Part shown: one piece after another, positions 1 to 9,481 of the stretch
Layout: each line of letters starts with the position of its first letter
Position numbering within the stretch: the first letter of the stretch is position 1
Assembly (NCBI GenBank): GCA_902584995.1
Contig: CACICF010000002.1
Span: forward strand, 60,246 to 124,245
Direction: 5' to 3'
DNA: 64,000 bases
From: an uncultured Pelagibacteraceae bacterium
GTDB lineage: Bacteria > Pseudomonadota > Alphaproteobacteria > Pelagibacterales > Pelagibacteraceae
Position numbers and translations under genes: made by a program
Notes under the pieces: model-generated
Databases searched by the model: none
Seen by the model: only the letters and a program-made list of their open reading frames with translations
What the model was told of the DNA's origin: nothing

Positions 1-1
1 A

Positions 2-49
2 TTAGGAGATTGGATGAGAGACACACTTAATCCAAAGCTTAAAAAATGA
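2..49 (+). CDS. C-terminal tail of a peptide/nickel-type ABC permease (partial at window edge)
   Basis: Frame 2 reads LGDWMRDTLNPKLKK*, typical of the DppC-family C-terminus; stop overlaps the next ATG (ATGA). Confidence 0.6.
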   Translation, partial: LGDWMRDTLNPKLKK

Positions 50-1728
50 CCTTTTTAAAAATAAATAACTTAAGCATTGACTACAAAATGAGGAAAGAAA
101 CAGTTAATGCAGCAAAAAATATAAATATAGATATTAATAAAGGTGAAATAGTCGGATTAGTTGGGGAGTCTGGGTCGGGTAAAAGTACTGTTGCTAACGC
201 TATAGTAAATTTGATTGATGAACCAGGTAAAATTTCAAATGGATCAATATTTATGGGTGAAACAAATATAAGTGAAAATCAAGAAACTATCGTTCAATAC
301 AGAGGAAAAAAAATAGGATTGATATTTCAAGATCCACAAACTTCTTTAAATCCAATTCTTACCGTTGGAGAACAGCTCATTGAAACAATACAAACTCATT
401 TAAATATAAATACAGGTGAAGCAAAAAATAGAGCAATCAATTTATTAAAGGAGGTGGGTATAAAAGAGGCAGAGAAAAGATTTAGCAATTATCCTCATCA
501 ATTTTCTGGAGGTATGAGACAAAGAGTTGTTATTTCTTTAGCTTTGTGTTGTGAACCAGAATTATTAATTGCAGACGAACCAACCACAGCACTAGATGTT
601 TCAATACAATCTCAAATTCTTGAATTGATAAAAAAGTTAACAAAGGAGAGAAATTTAGCAGTTATACTTATAACTCATGATATGGGTGTAATTGCAGAAA
701 CTACAGATAGAGTAGCTGTAATGAAAAATGGAGATCTGGTAGAGATTGGTCCAACAAAGCAAGTTTTAGTAGAACCAAAAGAAAAATATACAAAAAGTCT
801 GGTTAGTTCAGTACCACCAACAAATAAAAAAATATCAAGGTTTACAATTATTGAAAAAGAGAATTTAAATTATCAAAATAATAATATCAAAATATTAAAT
901 AGATGGTCTAAAAAAAGTATTGTAGATCAAAACTTAGTCAAAATCCAAAATTTGAGTAAATCTTTCGATGATAGTTTTTTCACAGAAAATACAAAAAATT
1001 CAGTAATGGCAGTAGACAATGTTTCTTTTGATATTAAGGAAGGTAAATCATTTGGTCTAGTTGGAGAGAGTGGTAGTGGTAAAACTACTATAGCAAAAAT
1101 GGTTGTGAATTTATTTAAACCAAGTTCTGGGGATATATTTTTTGATAATATAAATGTTACTAAGATCAAAAAAAATAAAGATTTATTTAAATTTAGAAGA
1201 CAAATTCAGATGATCTTTCAAGACCCATTTTCCTCTTTAAATGGCAGACTCAAAGTAAAAGAAATTATTGCAGAACCGATTAAACTTCATAACCCAAACA
1301 TAAAATCTATTGATTTAGACAATTATATTTACGATTTATTAGAGTCTGTAGAATTAAGTCAACAATCGGCAATAAGATATCCGCATGAGTTTTCTGGTGG
1401 TCAAAGACAAAGAATATCAATTGCAAGAGCATTGGCTACGCAGCCTAGACTTCTTGTTTGTGATGAACCAACTTCAGCCCTTGATGTTAGTATTCAGGCT
1501 CAAATATTAAATTTATTAAAAGATTTACAAGAACAGTTAAATTTAACTATTTTATTTATTAGTCACGATTTACCTGTTGTCCGACAAATGTGTGATAAAA
1601 TAGCTGTACTTAAAGATGGAAAATTATGTGAGGTTTCTGAAACAGAGGAATTGTTTAAAAATCCAAAACATAATTATACAAAGGAACTACTAAAATTAAT
1701 GCCAAAAATTGAGTCAATTTATAACTAA
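46..1728 (+). CDS. Oligo/dipeptide ABC transporter, fused double ATP-binding protein
   Basis: Two Walker A ([18 protein letters not shown]), two ABC signatures (SGGMRQR, SGGQRQR). Confidence 0.93.
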   Translation: MTFLKINNLSIDYKMRKETVNAAKNINIDINKGEIVGLVGESGSGKSTVANAIVNLIDEPGKISNGSIFMGETNISENQETIVQYRGKKIGLIFQDPQTSLNPILTVGEQLIETIQTHLNINTGEAKNRAINLLKEVGIKEAEKRFSNYPHQFSGGMRQRVVISLALCCEPELLIADEPTTALDVSIQSQILELIKKLTKERNLAVILITHDMGVIAETTDRVAVMKNGDLVEIGPTKQVLVEPKEKYTKSLVSSVPPTNKKISRFTIIEKENLNYQNNNIKILNRWSKKSIVDQNLVKIQNLSKSFDDSFFTENTKNSVMAVDNVSFDIKEGKSFGLVGESGSGKTTIAKMVVNLFKPSSGDIFFDNINVTKIKKNKDLFKFRRQIQMIFQDPFSSLNGRLKVKEIIAEPIKLHNPNIKSIDLDNYIYDLLESVELSQQSAIRYPHEFSGGQRQRISIARALATQPRLLVCDEPTSALDVSIQAQILNLLKDLQEQLNLTILFISHDLPVVRQMCDKIAVLKDGKLCEVSETEELFKNPKHNYTKELLKLMPKIESIYN

Positions 1729-1740
1729 AAGGAGAAAATT

Positions 1741-2133
1741 ATGACAGTGTTTAATAAAATATCAGATAAAGAAGCATCTGGAAAAGTAAAAGAAATTTTT
1801 GATGAAATAAAAGAGGCAAGACAAATTACTGAAATTCCAAATTTCTGGAAAACTATGGCTAACAGTCCAGAAACGCTAGAAAGGACTTGGAGATCATTAC
1901 AACAAGTAATGAAAAAAGGAGCTTTAGCGCCAGAGATTAAAGAATTAATTTATGTTGCTGTATCAATAACAAATGCTTGCGAATATTGTATTAAATCTCA
2001 CACATTGGCTGCAAAAAAAAAGGGTGCCACTGATGAGATGATAAATGAAATGATTGCAATAGTTGGAATGGCAAATGAAACAAATCGACTAGTTGAGGGA
2101 TACCAAGTAGAAGTCGATGATTTTCTAAAATAA
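1741..2133 (+). CDS. Carboxymuconolactone decarboxylase/AhpD-like protein
   Basis: CEYCIKSH CxxC-type motif in a 130-aa all-helical protein. Confidence 0.85.
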   Translation: MTVFNKISDKEASGKVKEIFDEIKEARQITEIPNFWKTMANSPETLERTWRSLQQVMKKGALAPEIKELIYVAVSITNACEYCIKSHTLAAKKKGATDEMINEMIAIVGMANETNRLVEGYQVEVDDFLK

Positions 2134-2134
2134 A

Positions 2135-2482
2135 ATGAATTTTGATTTTGTTTACAAAATTTGTACAAAATCTGAATGGAATGATGCAAAAGAAAATAAA
2201 ATTTTCAAAGGCACACCCCTTGATTTAAAAGACGGTTTCATCCATTTTTCTGATATAAATCAGGTAAAACAGACACTTAATAAATTTTATTTAAATCAAT
2301 CTAATTTAGTACTTTTAAAAGTAGATGCACTAAAACTTCAGAAATTAGTTTGGGAACAATCATCTTCTGGAGACATGTTTCCTCATCTATACTCAGATTT
2401 TGATATAGATTGTGTAGTTAAAGAATATTCTTTGGATTTAAAAGAAGATGGCAATCATAAAATACCAAGTGAAATTAAATAA
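2135..2482 (+). CDS. DUF952 family protein
   Basis: DGFIHFSD...FPHLYSDFD pattern. Confidence 0.75.
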   Translation: MNFDFVYKICTKSEWNDAKENKIFKGTPLDLKDGFIHFSDINQVKQTLNKFYLNQSNLVLLKVDALKLQKLVWEQSSSGDMFPHLYSDFDIDCVVKEYSLDLKEDGNHKIPSEIK

Positions 2483-2483
2483 A

Positions 2484-2819
2484 TTAACCTGACTTACCAA
2501 CTAAATTTACAATCAATACTCCTGAAATGATTAGTATTAGACCAATGATTGTAAATAAGTCTGGAATTTGATTAAACTTGTAAATTCCAACTATAGAAGT
2601 TGCAATTATACATAATCCAGCAAATGAAGCATAAGTTATTCCAACCGGTATAGTTTTCATAACTAAGGACAATGTGTACATACAAGCAATTATAGTTATC
2701 GCGGTAAAAACACTTGGTAAAAAAATTGTAAAACCATTCGCCGCTTTAGCAAATCCATTTGCAGCAGTTCCTAAAGCTACTGCAATAATTAAAATTATGT
2801 AAGATGTTATATTACTCAT
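2484..2819 (-). CDS. Small multidrug resistance (SMR/EmrE) family transporter
   Basis: 111 aa, four predicted TM segments, SMR-like C-terminus. Confidence 0.8.
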   Translation of the reverse strand: MSNITSYIILIIAVALGTAANGFAKAANGFTIFLPSVFTAITIIACMYTLSLVMKTIPVGITYASFAGLCIIATSIVGIYKFNQIPDLFTIIGLILIISGVLIVNLVGKSG

Positions 2820-2867
2820 TAAAAAAGAATAATATTATCTAAAATTAATATCTACAAAATTTTGATG

Positions 2868-3365
2868 TTACTCAATTATTATTGGTCCAACCATTCCACT
2901 TTCGTAATGACCAGGAATATTGCAAGCCATTTCCAAAGCTATATCTTTGGAAAATTTCCAAATTATCTCTCCAGTTTTATTAGGCTCTAACATCACGCTA
3001 TTAGCATGTTTATGTCCAAGCGAGTGATCTTTTTTAGACATTTCTTTCATCTTAGCATGATCGATACTATCTCCTAATAGAATATCATGCTCTATTAATC
3101 TTGCCATTTCAGGCTGATGTTTTATATGCATCTCTTTTGTGGCAATATTATATTCATGAACAAGTTCACCCAAATTTTTAACGATTATTTTTACCGTCTC
3201 ACCTTTTTTTACTTTAATTGAACTCGGTTCATAATAATTGTCATACATTTTTACTTCTATTACTCTAGTTACGTCTTTCGGATCTCCTTTGGATCCAATC
3301 ATCTTCATTGAAGCTGCATTTGAATTAAAGGCGATAAAAACAAATAAAAGTATAAGTTTTTTCAT
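2868..3365 (-). CDS. Exported cupredoxin-domain protein
   Basis: Signal peptide; HEYNI and CNIPGHYESGM copper-ligand pattern. Confidence 0.85.
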   Translation of the reverse strand: MKKLILLFVFIAFNSNAASMKMIGSKGDPKDVTRVIEVKMYDNYYEPSSIKVKKGETVKIIVKNLGELVHEYNIATKEMHIKHQPEMARLIEHDILLGDSIDHAKMKEMSKKDHSLGHKHANSVMLEPNKTGEIIWKFSKDIALEMACNIPGHYESGMVGPIIIE

Positions 3366-3685
3366 TATTTTGGCATAGGAGTTGCGCCAGTCTCTAAACT
3401 CATGATTTTTCCATTATCATATTTGTAAACTGCCATTACTGCTTCAACATTACCATCATCAAATGTTACAAACGCATGGTGTACTCCAACCTCATCATTT
3501 TCATAAACAATTCTAGTGTCCCTCTGTTTAATATCTCCACTCATGGCCCATTTGATCACATCAGATTTGCTTAAAGTATTACCTGATTTATGCATTGTAA
3601 ATTTAAAATCATCATGCAAAAGCTCATTCATTGCTGCTTCATCTTTATCTTTTATAGCCGCGCTATATTTTTCTAATATTGACAT
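3365..3685 (-). CDS. NTF2/SnoaL-like small protein (start trimmed to internal ATG)
   Basis: MSILEKYSAAIKDKDEAAMNELLHDDFKF; paralogous to 6177..6503; called ORF extends to 3736. Confidence 0.75.
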   Translation of the reverse strand: MSILEKYSAAIKDKDEAAMNELLHDDFKFTMHKSGNTLSKSDVIKWAMSGDIKQRDTRIVYENDEVGVHHAFVTFDDGNVEAVMAVYKYDNGKIMSLETGATPMPK

Positions 3686-3719
3686 TTTAATCTCCTTAGT
3701 TTTTGTAAAATTATTATAT

Positions 3720-4007
3720 TTAAACTCCTTCAACAATTATAGAATTTGACACAGCATTGTCGTGTCTTATTTGTCTAATTGGTTTATATTCTTCAGAATT
3801 ATACCATTCCATTGCCTTTTCACGAGATGGAAATTTAATAACAATATTTCTTTTGTGAGGCCAATCACCCTCTATAACCGACATTTCTCCCCCTCTTACT
3901 AAATACTCTCCATCAAATTTTTCAACAATGGATTTTACTTTCTCAACGTATTCTTTGTAATTCTCAGGATTATTTACTTTTATATTCGCCAAAAGATATG
4001 CGCTCAT
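3720..4007 (-). CDS. DUF1330-like dimeric alpha/beta-barrel protein
   Basis: YLLANIKVNNPENYKEYVEKV...GGEMSVIEGDWPHKRNIVIKFPSREKAMEWYNSEEYKPI. Confidence 0.85.
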   Translation of the reverse strand: MSAYLLANIKVNNPENYKEYVEKVKSIVEKFDGEYLVRGGEMSVIEGDWPHKRNIVIKFPSREKAMEWYNSEEYKPIRQIRHDNAVSNSIIVEGV

Positions 4008-4038
4008 AATCTTCTCCTTTCAATAAATTAATTATAAT

Positions 4039-4362
4039 TTATTCTGCGGGTTTGACTACTGATTTGGCTGCATCAGCAGCTTTTCCAAATGCTTTATTAT
4101 AATCTATTACCTCATGGATCATTAATTCATCCATAAGTCCTGAATTTAAAAAAGCTACTTTCATTCCAACAACAGTTTCAGCGTCACCTTCAACGCAACA
4201 CATTACATCAAATCTACCACGAACCCACTCATAACTAATCATTTTACCTCCTACAGCTTCAACAACTTTTTTTGTTGAAGCAAATCTGTCAGCTGATGGA
4301 TCTTTCTGCATTCGATGTAAAAGCTCCTTACTTACTTTTCCAATTACATAATATTTTGCCAT
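4039..4362 (-). CDS. GYD-domain-like small protein
   Basis: MAKYYVIGKVS... VEAVGGKMISYEWVRGRFDVMCCVEG; trimmed start. Confidence 0.6.
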   Translation of the reverse strand: MAKYYVIGKVSKELLHRMQKDPSADRFASTKKVVEAVGGKMISYEWVRGRFDVMCCVEGDAETVVGMKVAFLNSGLMDELMIHEVIDYNKAFGKAADAAKSVVKPAE

Positions 4363-4363
4363 A

Positions 4364-4654
4364 TTACATTTCAACTTTAGTCAAATCCCAAGCAGTCATT
4401 TTCTCAACACACTCATCGTAAATTGGCTTTCCGACTGGATGTGTGCCAGATACTAGTTCTTTCATTTTTTCCATATTATGAACAAATACTTTAAACATTA
4501 CACCACTTTTATCTGGCTTTACTGCTCCAATAGTTTTTTCTGGATGAGCTGCTGATTTCCTTACACTCATACCCTCTTCTGATTGCATCCATCCCATAAA
4601 TTTTTCAAGTTTTCCTTCTTTCAAATCTACGATCACTAAAACTTCTTTTTCCAT
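4364..4654 (-). CDS. Small ferredoxin-fold-like protein, unknown function
   Basis: 96-aa ORF within collinear cluster, preceded by aggagg-type SD. Confidence 0.6.
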   Translation of the reverse strand: MEKEVLVIVDLKEGKLEKFMGWMQSEEGMSVRKSAAHPEKTIGAVKPDKSGVMFKVFVHNMEKMKELVSGTHPVGKPIYDECVEKMTAWDLTKVEM

Positions 4655-4663
4655 TTTTTCCTC

Positions 4664-4951
4664 CTATTTGTTAAAATCGAAAACTTCTTCTTTAACCTCA
4701 GTAAATTGGTGAGGTTCAAAAAAATCATTCATCTGAGAAAGCTGTTCATTAATAGCATCAGTACTTTCTGCCATCCAATGACAAAACATTGTCATAGTAT
4801 CACCTGGAGTGTAATATGTCATTTGGCATTTAGCTTTATCGCTAGTGGAAGATTTAATCATATCTTCTCTGGACATGCCGCCTAAAACCTCGTTAAATTT
4901 GTCTTTCATTTCTTTAGATTTAAACGTGTGAGTTACCATATAGTATTTCAT
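4664..4951 (-). CDS. Small DUF3303-like protein
   Basis: MKYYMVTHTFKSKEMKDKFNEVL...MFCHWMAESTDAINEQL. Confidence 0.55.
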   Translation of the reverse strand: MKYYMVTHTFKSKEMKDKFNEVLGGMSREDMIKSSTSDKAKCQMTYYTPGDTMTMFCHWMAESTDAINEQLSQMNDFFEPHQFTEVKEEVFDFNK

Positions 4952-5004
4952 TTTTTTTTCCTTTTTTTTATTTCGTATTTTAAATTAATCTAATGATTAT
5001 TCAA

Positions 5005-5490
5005 TTATTTCATTAAAGAATATCCACCTTTAAAATAAATTGATGAGGCAAATTTATTTTCTTGGGCTGAGTTAATTTGTGTGTAACCTGTTGCGCCACT
5101 ACATTCTATACCTTTATATTTTCCTGTTCCCCCTAAGCATTTAAATGTACCATTCATTGAGTCTCCAAGTGGAATTTCGTAGTATGTAAAAATAGTATCC
5201 CCATCCATTTGATTTATTTTACAGTGTCCCATTTCAAATCCCTTTCCTGGGATTGTACCTGCGCCAATGCAATATTGTGAAGCATTATCCATGAATGTTG
5301 TACCTTCGACTGCCATTAATCCTCCAACTCCATCGTAAGTAAAAGTTAAAAAGTTACCCTCGTTATCAGTAAGAAATTTGTTATCTCCAACAATAAAACC
5401 TTTAAGATCAATTTTTCCTTTATGACCATCTGCAAAACTTGATGTTGTAAATATTAAAAAAAACATAATTACATATATTTTTTTCATCAT
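5005..5490 (-). CDS. Exported small beta-rich protein, unknown function
   Basis: Signal peptide MKKIYVIMFFLIFTTSSFADG, then Gly/Tyr-rich beta-type sequence. Confidence 0.65.
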   Translation of the reverse strand: MMKKIYVIMFFLIFTTSSFADGHKGKIDLKGFIVGDNKFLTDNEGNFLTFTYDGVGGLMAVEGTTFMDNASQYCIGAGTIPGKGFEMGHCKINQMDGDTIFTYYEIPLGDSMNGTFKCLGGTGKYKGIECSGATGYTQINSAQENKFASSIYFKGGYSLMK

Positions 5491-5495
5491 TAGAA

Positions 5496-5789
5496 TTATC
5501 CTTTGTGGTTCATTACAGATTCATCAGTCATCATGGTCATTTTAGATTGGTCCATTATTACTCCAGAATCTATTCTTGCTTGAGTTAGTTCTGCATCTCC
5601 ACCAAAACCTTTTAAGCCCTCGGGTGATTCAAAATGAATAACTACAGTCATAGCATTATCATCTTCTTTATCTGCACCTGCAAAAGCTATTGTCATTCCA
5701 TACTTTTTAAGTTTCTCACTATTTGCAAGCATCATTTCCTTCCAAGAATTAAAACCTTTTAAAAGTTTTTGTTCTATTTTTACAAACAT
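5496..5789 (-). CDS. Small ferredoxin-fold-like protein
   Basis: 97-aa ORF with SD; MTVVIHFESPEGLKGF pattern. Confidence 0.6.
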   Translation of the reverse strand: MFVKIEQKLLKGFNSWKEMMLANSEKLKKYGMTIAFAGADKEDDNAMTVVIHFESPEGLKGFGGDAELTQARIDSGVIMDQSKMTMMTDESVMNHKG

Positions 5790-5815
5790 AATATATCTCC
5801 TTTTTTTTTGTTAAT

Positions 5816-6085
5816 TTAATCAGAGCAAACGCTCATTACTGTTGTCTCTTGTTTATGTCCAGATTCCGCAATTACTTTAGCATTCTCTGGGTTCTGCATA
5901 AATTTTTGCATAGTGTCTGCTGCTGGTGTTTCCATCACAATATGTACTTTATTTGGATTTTCTATTTCATTTCCAACGTAAATAGTTTTAATACCTGCTG
6001 CTTCTCTTGGGCCAGAATGTTCATCAAACATTTTTTTCCAATGAGCCCAGTCTTTTACCTCAAAGTTACCAACCATTTTTACCAT
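5816..6085 (-). CDS. Small ferredoxin-fold-like protein, N-terminus uncertain
   Basis: MVKMVGNFEVKDWAHWKKMFDEHS; called ORF extends to 6142; see frameshift finding. Confidence 0.6.
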   Translation of the reverse strand: MVKMVGNFEVKDWAHWKKMFDEHSGPREAAGIKTIYVGNEIENPNKVHIVMETPAADTMQKFMQNPENAKVIAESGHKQETTVMSVCSD

Positions 6086-6086
6086 T

Positions 6087-6152
6087 TTATTCCCCCCAAA
6101 CCCCAGCAAATTCATATGCTTTATCAAAAGCTTTAAACTCAATGCTGGCCAT
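6087..6152 (-). CDS. 21-aa upstream ORF MASIEFKAFDKAYEFAGVWGE (leader ORF or frameshifted N-terminus of 5816..6085)
   Basis: AAGGAG SD directly upstream of ATG at 6152; ends at TAA next to a G6 run. Confidence 0.45.
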   Translation of the reverse strand: MASIEFKAFDKAYEFAGVWGE

Positions 6153-6176
6153 ATTAACTCCTTTGTAAGTTTATAG

Positions 6177-6503
6177 TTATTTTGGTATTTTTGTTGCTCC
6201 AGTTTCTAATTCAATGATTTTACCGTCTTTAAACTTCCAACAGCACATCAAAGCTTCTGTATTTCCATCTTGATAAGTAACATACGAATGATCAAAACCA
6301 ATTTCATCATTTTCAAAAAGGATCCTGTATTTTGCGGGACTCATCATCCCTTTACTTACGGCTTCAACCATACCTGCCTTACCCATATGCACATATTCTC
6401 CTTTAAGATGGGAAAACATTTTGTAGTCATCGTGCACCAGCTCACCAGCTGCTGCACCATCTTTTTCCATGATTGCTTTATTTAGTTTTTCTAAAATTGA
6501 CAT
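6177..6503 (-). CDS. NTF2/SnoaL-like small protein, paralog of 3365..3685
   Basis: MSILEKLNKAIMEKDGAAAGELVHDDYK...LETGATKIPK. Confidence 0.75.
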   Translation of the reverse strand: MSILEKLNKAIMEKDGAAAGELVHDDYKMFSHLKGEYVHMGKAGMVEAVSKGMMSPAKYRILFENDEIGFDHSYVTYQDGNTEALMCCWKFKDGKIIELETGATKIPK

Positions 6504-6511
6504 ATTGTTCC

Positions 6512-6895
6512 TTACTTCTTCATTGCATTGAACATGCTAAGTGTATCATCAAAAGTCATCATAACTTTAGTTTTTCCCTCATCACTTACTTCAAAATAGT
6601 GACCAAACATAGTATCCATGTTATCTGCAGTTGCATGAACTCTTGCAAAAACTTTATTTCCTTCACTTATCATATCTAAAACTTTTAAATGGAAATTTGG
6701 CCAAGTAGCTGGGATTTTAGACATTGCAGCCATCATAGCTTGTTTTCCTTTGTGAACTCCAGAAAGTGGATGTACACCTTCTTTACCTGGAAAAGTCCAA
6801 ACGATTTCATCATCGATCATATCGTTAAAAAATGTTTCCATATCTCCAGAACCAAAAAGTTCATATGCTTTTTTAGTTTGTTCTTTTACGTCCAT
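6512..6895 (-). CDS. NTF2/SnoaL-like (ketosteroid-isomerase-fold) protein
   Basis: KKAYELFGSGDMETFFNDMIDDEIVWTFPG...HPLSGVHKGKQAM. Confidence 0.85.
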   Translation of the reverse strand: MDVKEQTKKAYELFGSGDMETFFNDMIDDEIVWTFPGKEGVHPLSGVHKGKQAMMAAMSKIPATWPNFHLKVLDMISEGNKVFARVHATADNMDTMFGHYFEVSDEGKTKVMMTFDDTLSMFNAMKK

Positions 6896-6980
6896 AGTTT
6901 CTCCTTTAAATTAATTGACATATTAGAGTTTATTATAAGATAGAAATGTAATGAATTTATTACAGTACTGCTATGCGTGA

Positions 6981-7982
6981 TTATATCCAGTGTGGATAGG
7001 GAAGGCCTTTTTCTTTTAAAAAAGATTTATTAAACATCTTTGAGTTGTATTTATCAGATTTATCACAAAGTATTGTTACAATCGTTTTACCAGGACCTAA
7101 AAGTTTACCCAATCTAATAGCTCCAGCTATATTCACCCCACAACTAGTACCTAAACTAAGACCTTCTTTTTCAATTAAATCGAATAAAACAGGTAAAGAC
7201 TCATGATCACTTATTGAAAATGCTCCATCAATATTTGCTTTTGCAAAATTTGCAGTAACTCTACTAGATCCAATACCTTCGGTTATCGAGCCACCCTCAC
7301 TCTTTAATTCCCCATTTTCAATGTAATTATATAGGGATGAACCAGTTGGATCTGATAAATATATTTTAATGTTTTTATTCTTTTCTTTTAAAAAACTACT
7401 AACTCCAGCAATAGTTCCTCCAGTTCCAGAGGAACAAACAAATCCATCAACTTTTCCCTCAGTTTGTTCCCATATTTCAGGTCCAGTAGTTTCATAATGC
7501 CCTTTCATGTTTGCAGTATTATCGAATTGGTTAGCCCAAACGACACCATGATTATTGCTACTTTTTAATTCTTCAGCTAAACGACCTGCATACTTAACAA
7601 AATTATTTTCATCTTTATATGGTTTTGGTGGTATCAATCTCAAATCAGCACCTATACTTCTTAGTAAATCTTTTTTTTCTTGTGTTTGATTATCATTCAT
7701 TACGATTATAGTTTTGTAACCAATCGAATTTCCTAAAAGACATAAACCAATTCCAGTATTGCCAGCAGTCCCTTCAACAATTATTCCTCCTTTTGAAATT
7801 AGTTTTTTTTCTTCAGCGTCTCTTATCAAAGCTAAAGCTGCTCTATCTTTTACAGAGCCTCCTGGATTAAGGTACTCTGCTTTTCCATAAATATTACAAC
7901 CAGTAATTTCTGATGCGGCCTTTAATTTAAATAAAGGAGTGTTTCCTATTGCTTCGACAAAATTATTTTGTAAAGTTTTCAT
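6981..7982 (-). CDS. cysK: Cysteine synthase
   Basis: [33 protein letters not shown] motifs. Confidence 0.88.
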   Translation of the reverse strand: MKTLQNNFVEAIGNTPLFKLKAASEITGCNIYGKAEYLNPGGSVKDRAALALIRDAEEKKLISKGGIIVEGTAGNTGIGLCLLGNSIGYKTIIVMNDNQTQEKKDLLRSIGADLRLIPPKPYKDENNFVKYAGRLAEELKSSNNHGVVWANQFDNTANMKGHYETTGPEIWEQTEGKVDGFVCSSGTGGTIAGVSSFLKEKNKNIKIYLSDPTGSSLYNYIENGELKSEGGSITEGIGSSRVTANFAKANIDGAFSISDHESLPVLFDLIEKEGLSLGTSCGVNIAGAIRLGKLLGPGKTIVTILCDKSDKYNSKMFNKSFLKEKGLPYPHWI

Positions 7983-8560
7983 ACATCAAGCTTTGTATCA
8001 CCCCCTGGTGCAACACCATAGGGTTTAAATTCTTCAGATGCAGTTCCAACATTTTTTGCTGGAATTCCAACCATTACTGCATTTTCTGGAACATCTTTTG
8101 TAACAACAGCATTAGCTCCAATTTTTGAATTTTTACCAACTACAACTGGTCCAAGTATTTGTGCGCCAGATCCTACAACTACATTTTCTTTTAGCGTTGG
8201 GTGTCTTTTAATATTTCTTTGATTATCTGAATTAATACTTGGAGCAATACCACCTAATGTTGCCATATGATAAATAGTTACATTATCACCTATATCTGAA
8301 GTTTCACCAATAACTACTCCCATACCATGATCAATAAAAAGATTTTTACCAATTTTTGCGTTTGGATGAATCTCAATACCAGTTAAAAATCTTGAAAATT
8401 GAGAAATTATTCTCGCTAAAAGATGAAATTTTGCTACGGCAAAAAAGTTCGCAATTCTATGAAAAAATACAGCTTTAACACCAGGATAAGTAAGTATTAA
8501 ACTTAACTTTGACCTTGCAGCAGGATCTCTTTTAATTATCGACTCTAAAAAATCATTCAT
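7979..8560 (-). CDS. cysE: Serine O-acetyltransferase
   Basis: Left-handed beta-helix hexapeptides; [29 protein letters not shown]; overlaps cysK by 4 nt. Confidence 0.92.
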   Translation of the reverse strand: MNDFLESIIKRDPAARSKLSLILTYPGVKAVFFHRIANFFAVAKFHLLARIISQFSRFLTGIEIHPNAKIGKNLFIDHGMGVVIGETSDIGDNVTIYHMATLGGIAPSINSDNQRNIKRHPTLKENVVVGSGAQILGPVVVGKNSKIGANAVVTKDVPENAVMVGIPAKNVGTASEEFKPYGVAPGGDTKLDV

Positions 8561-8588
8561 AAATGTTTAAGATAAATTTTAAATTAAA

Positions 8589-8699
8589 CTACTTATTACA
8601 ACAGCAGTTTTCTGATGATGGTTTGCAATCACAGTTTTTACAAACACATCTGTCACAAGAACAGTTTTTACATTTGCAGTGTGAATTATTGCATACCAT
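8589..8699 (-). CDS. Uncalled 36-aa metallothionein-like peptide MVCNNSHCKCKNCSCDRCVCKNCDCKPSSENCCCNK
   Basis: Manual translation; 12 Cys in 36 aa as CxC, CxxC and CCC; intact ORF between cysE and MBL gene. Confidence 0.7.
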   Translation of the reverse strand: MVCNNSHCKCKNCSCDRCVCKNCDCKPSSENCCCNK

Positions 8700-8753
8700 A
8701 AGTCTTATATAATTCTTAATTTTCTAAAAACAACACTTTTATAAAGCTTGATT

Positions 8754-9446
8754 TTAAAGTTCTTTGAGCGTCAAACCCTTTAAATTCGCTGGAACTGCTA
8801 CATCCATCATTTTTGGATTTGTTAGATTAAGATTATCCATGATTTCAACATACTCCTCTTTTGAGCTAACCTGAAGTCTTGGGTTATTATTTTTTTCATT
8901 ACCTATTGTTGAATTTTTTTTTCCATTATAATCATGGGCAGGGTATACAAGCGTTTCTTCAGGAAGTTTTAACAATTTACCAAACAATGACTCATAAGCC
9001 TGATGAGCACTGCCATTTTGAAAGTCGGTTCTGCCTGTTCCATTAATTAAAAGAGTATCCCCTGTAAAAACTCTGTCTTTCATCAGATAGCTATAAGAAC
9101 AGTCAGTATGACCAGGTGTATAAATAGCTTTAAGGTTAATATTTTCAATACTTACATTTTCTTCATCTTTTAATTTTATATCAATAACTTCAGATTTAGA
9201 ATTTTCACCCATTATACGAGTACAGTTTGTTCTTTTGTTTAACTCGTTTAATCCAGTTACATGATCTGCATGAATATGAGTATCAATTACTTTTACAAGT
9301 TTTAATTCTAAACTTTCTAAAACTTTTATATATTCATCGGTATGTTCAATTACTGGATCTATGATTAGAGCTTCACGTCCTTTTCCACTAGAAATGATAT
9401 AAGTGTATGTTGAGGATTTAGTATCAAAAAGTTGTTCAAAAATCAT
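8754..9446 (-). CDS. MBL-fold hydrolase, persulfide dioxygenase (ETHE1/SdoA)-like
   Basis: THIHADHVTG, YTPGHTDCS, TGDTLLINGTGRTDFQ. Confidence 0.85.
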   Translation of the reverse strand: MIFEQLFDTKSSTYTYIISSGKGREALIIDPVIEHTDEYIKVLESLELKLVKVIDTHIHADHVTGLNELNKRTNCTRIMGENSKSEVIDIKLKDEENVSIENINLKAIYTPGHTDCSYSYLMKDRVFTGDTLLINGTGRTDFQNGSAHQAYESLFGKLLKLPEETLVYPAHDYNGKKNSTIGNEKNNNPRLQVSSKEEYVEIMDNLNLTNPKMMDVAVPANLKGLTLKEL

Positions 9447-9481
9447 AATTATAAAATAATTAAAATTTTATTAAATTGAAA

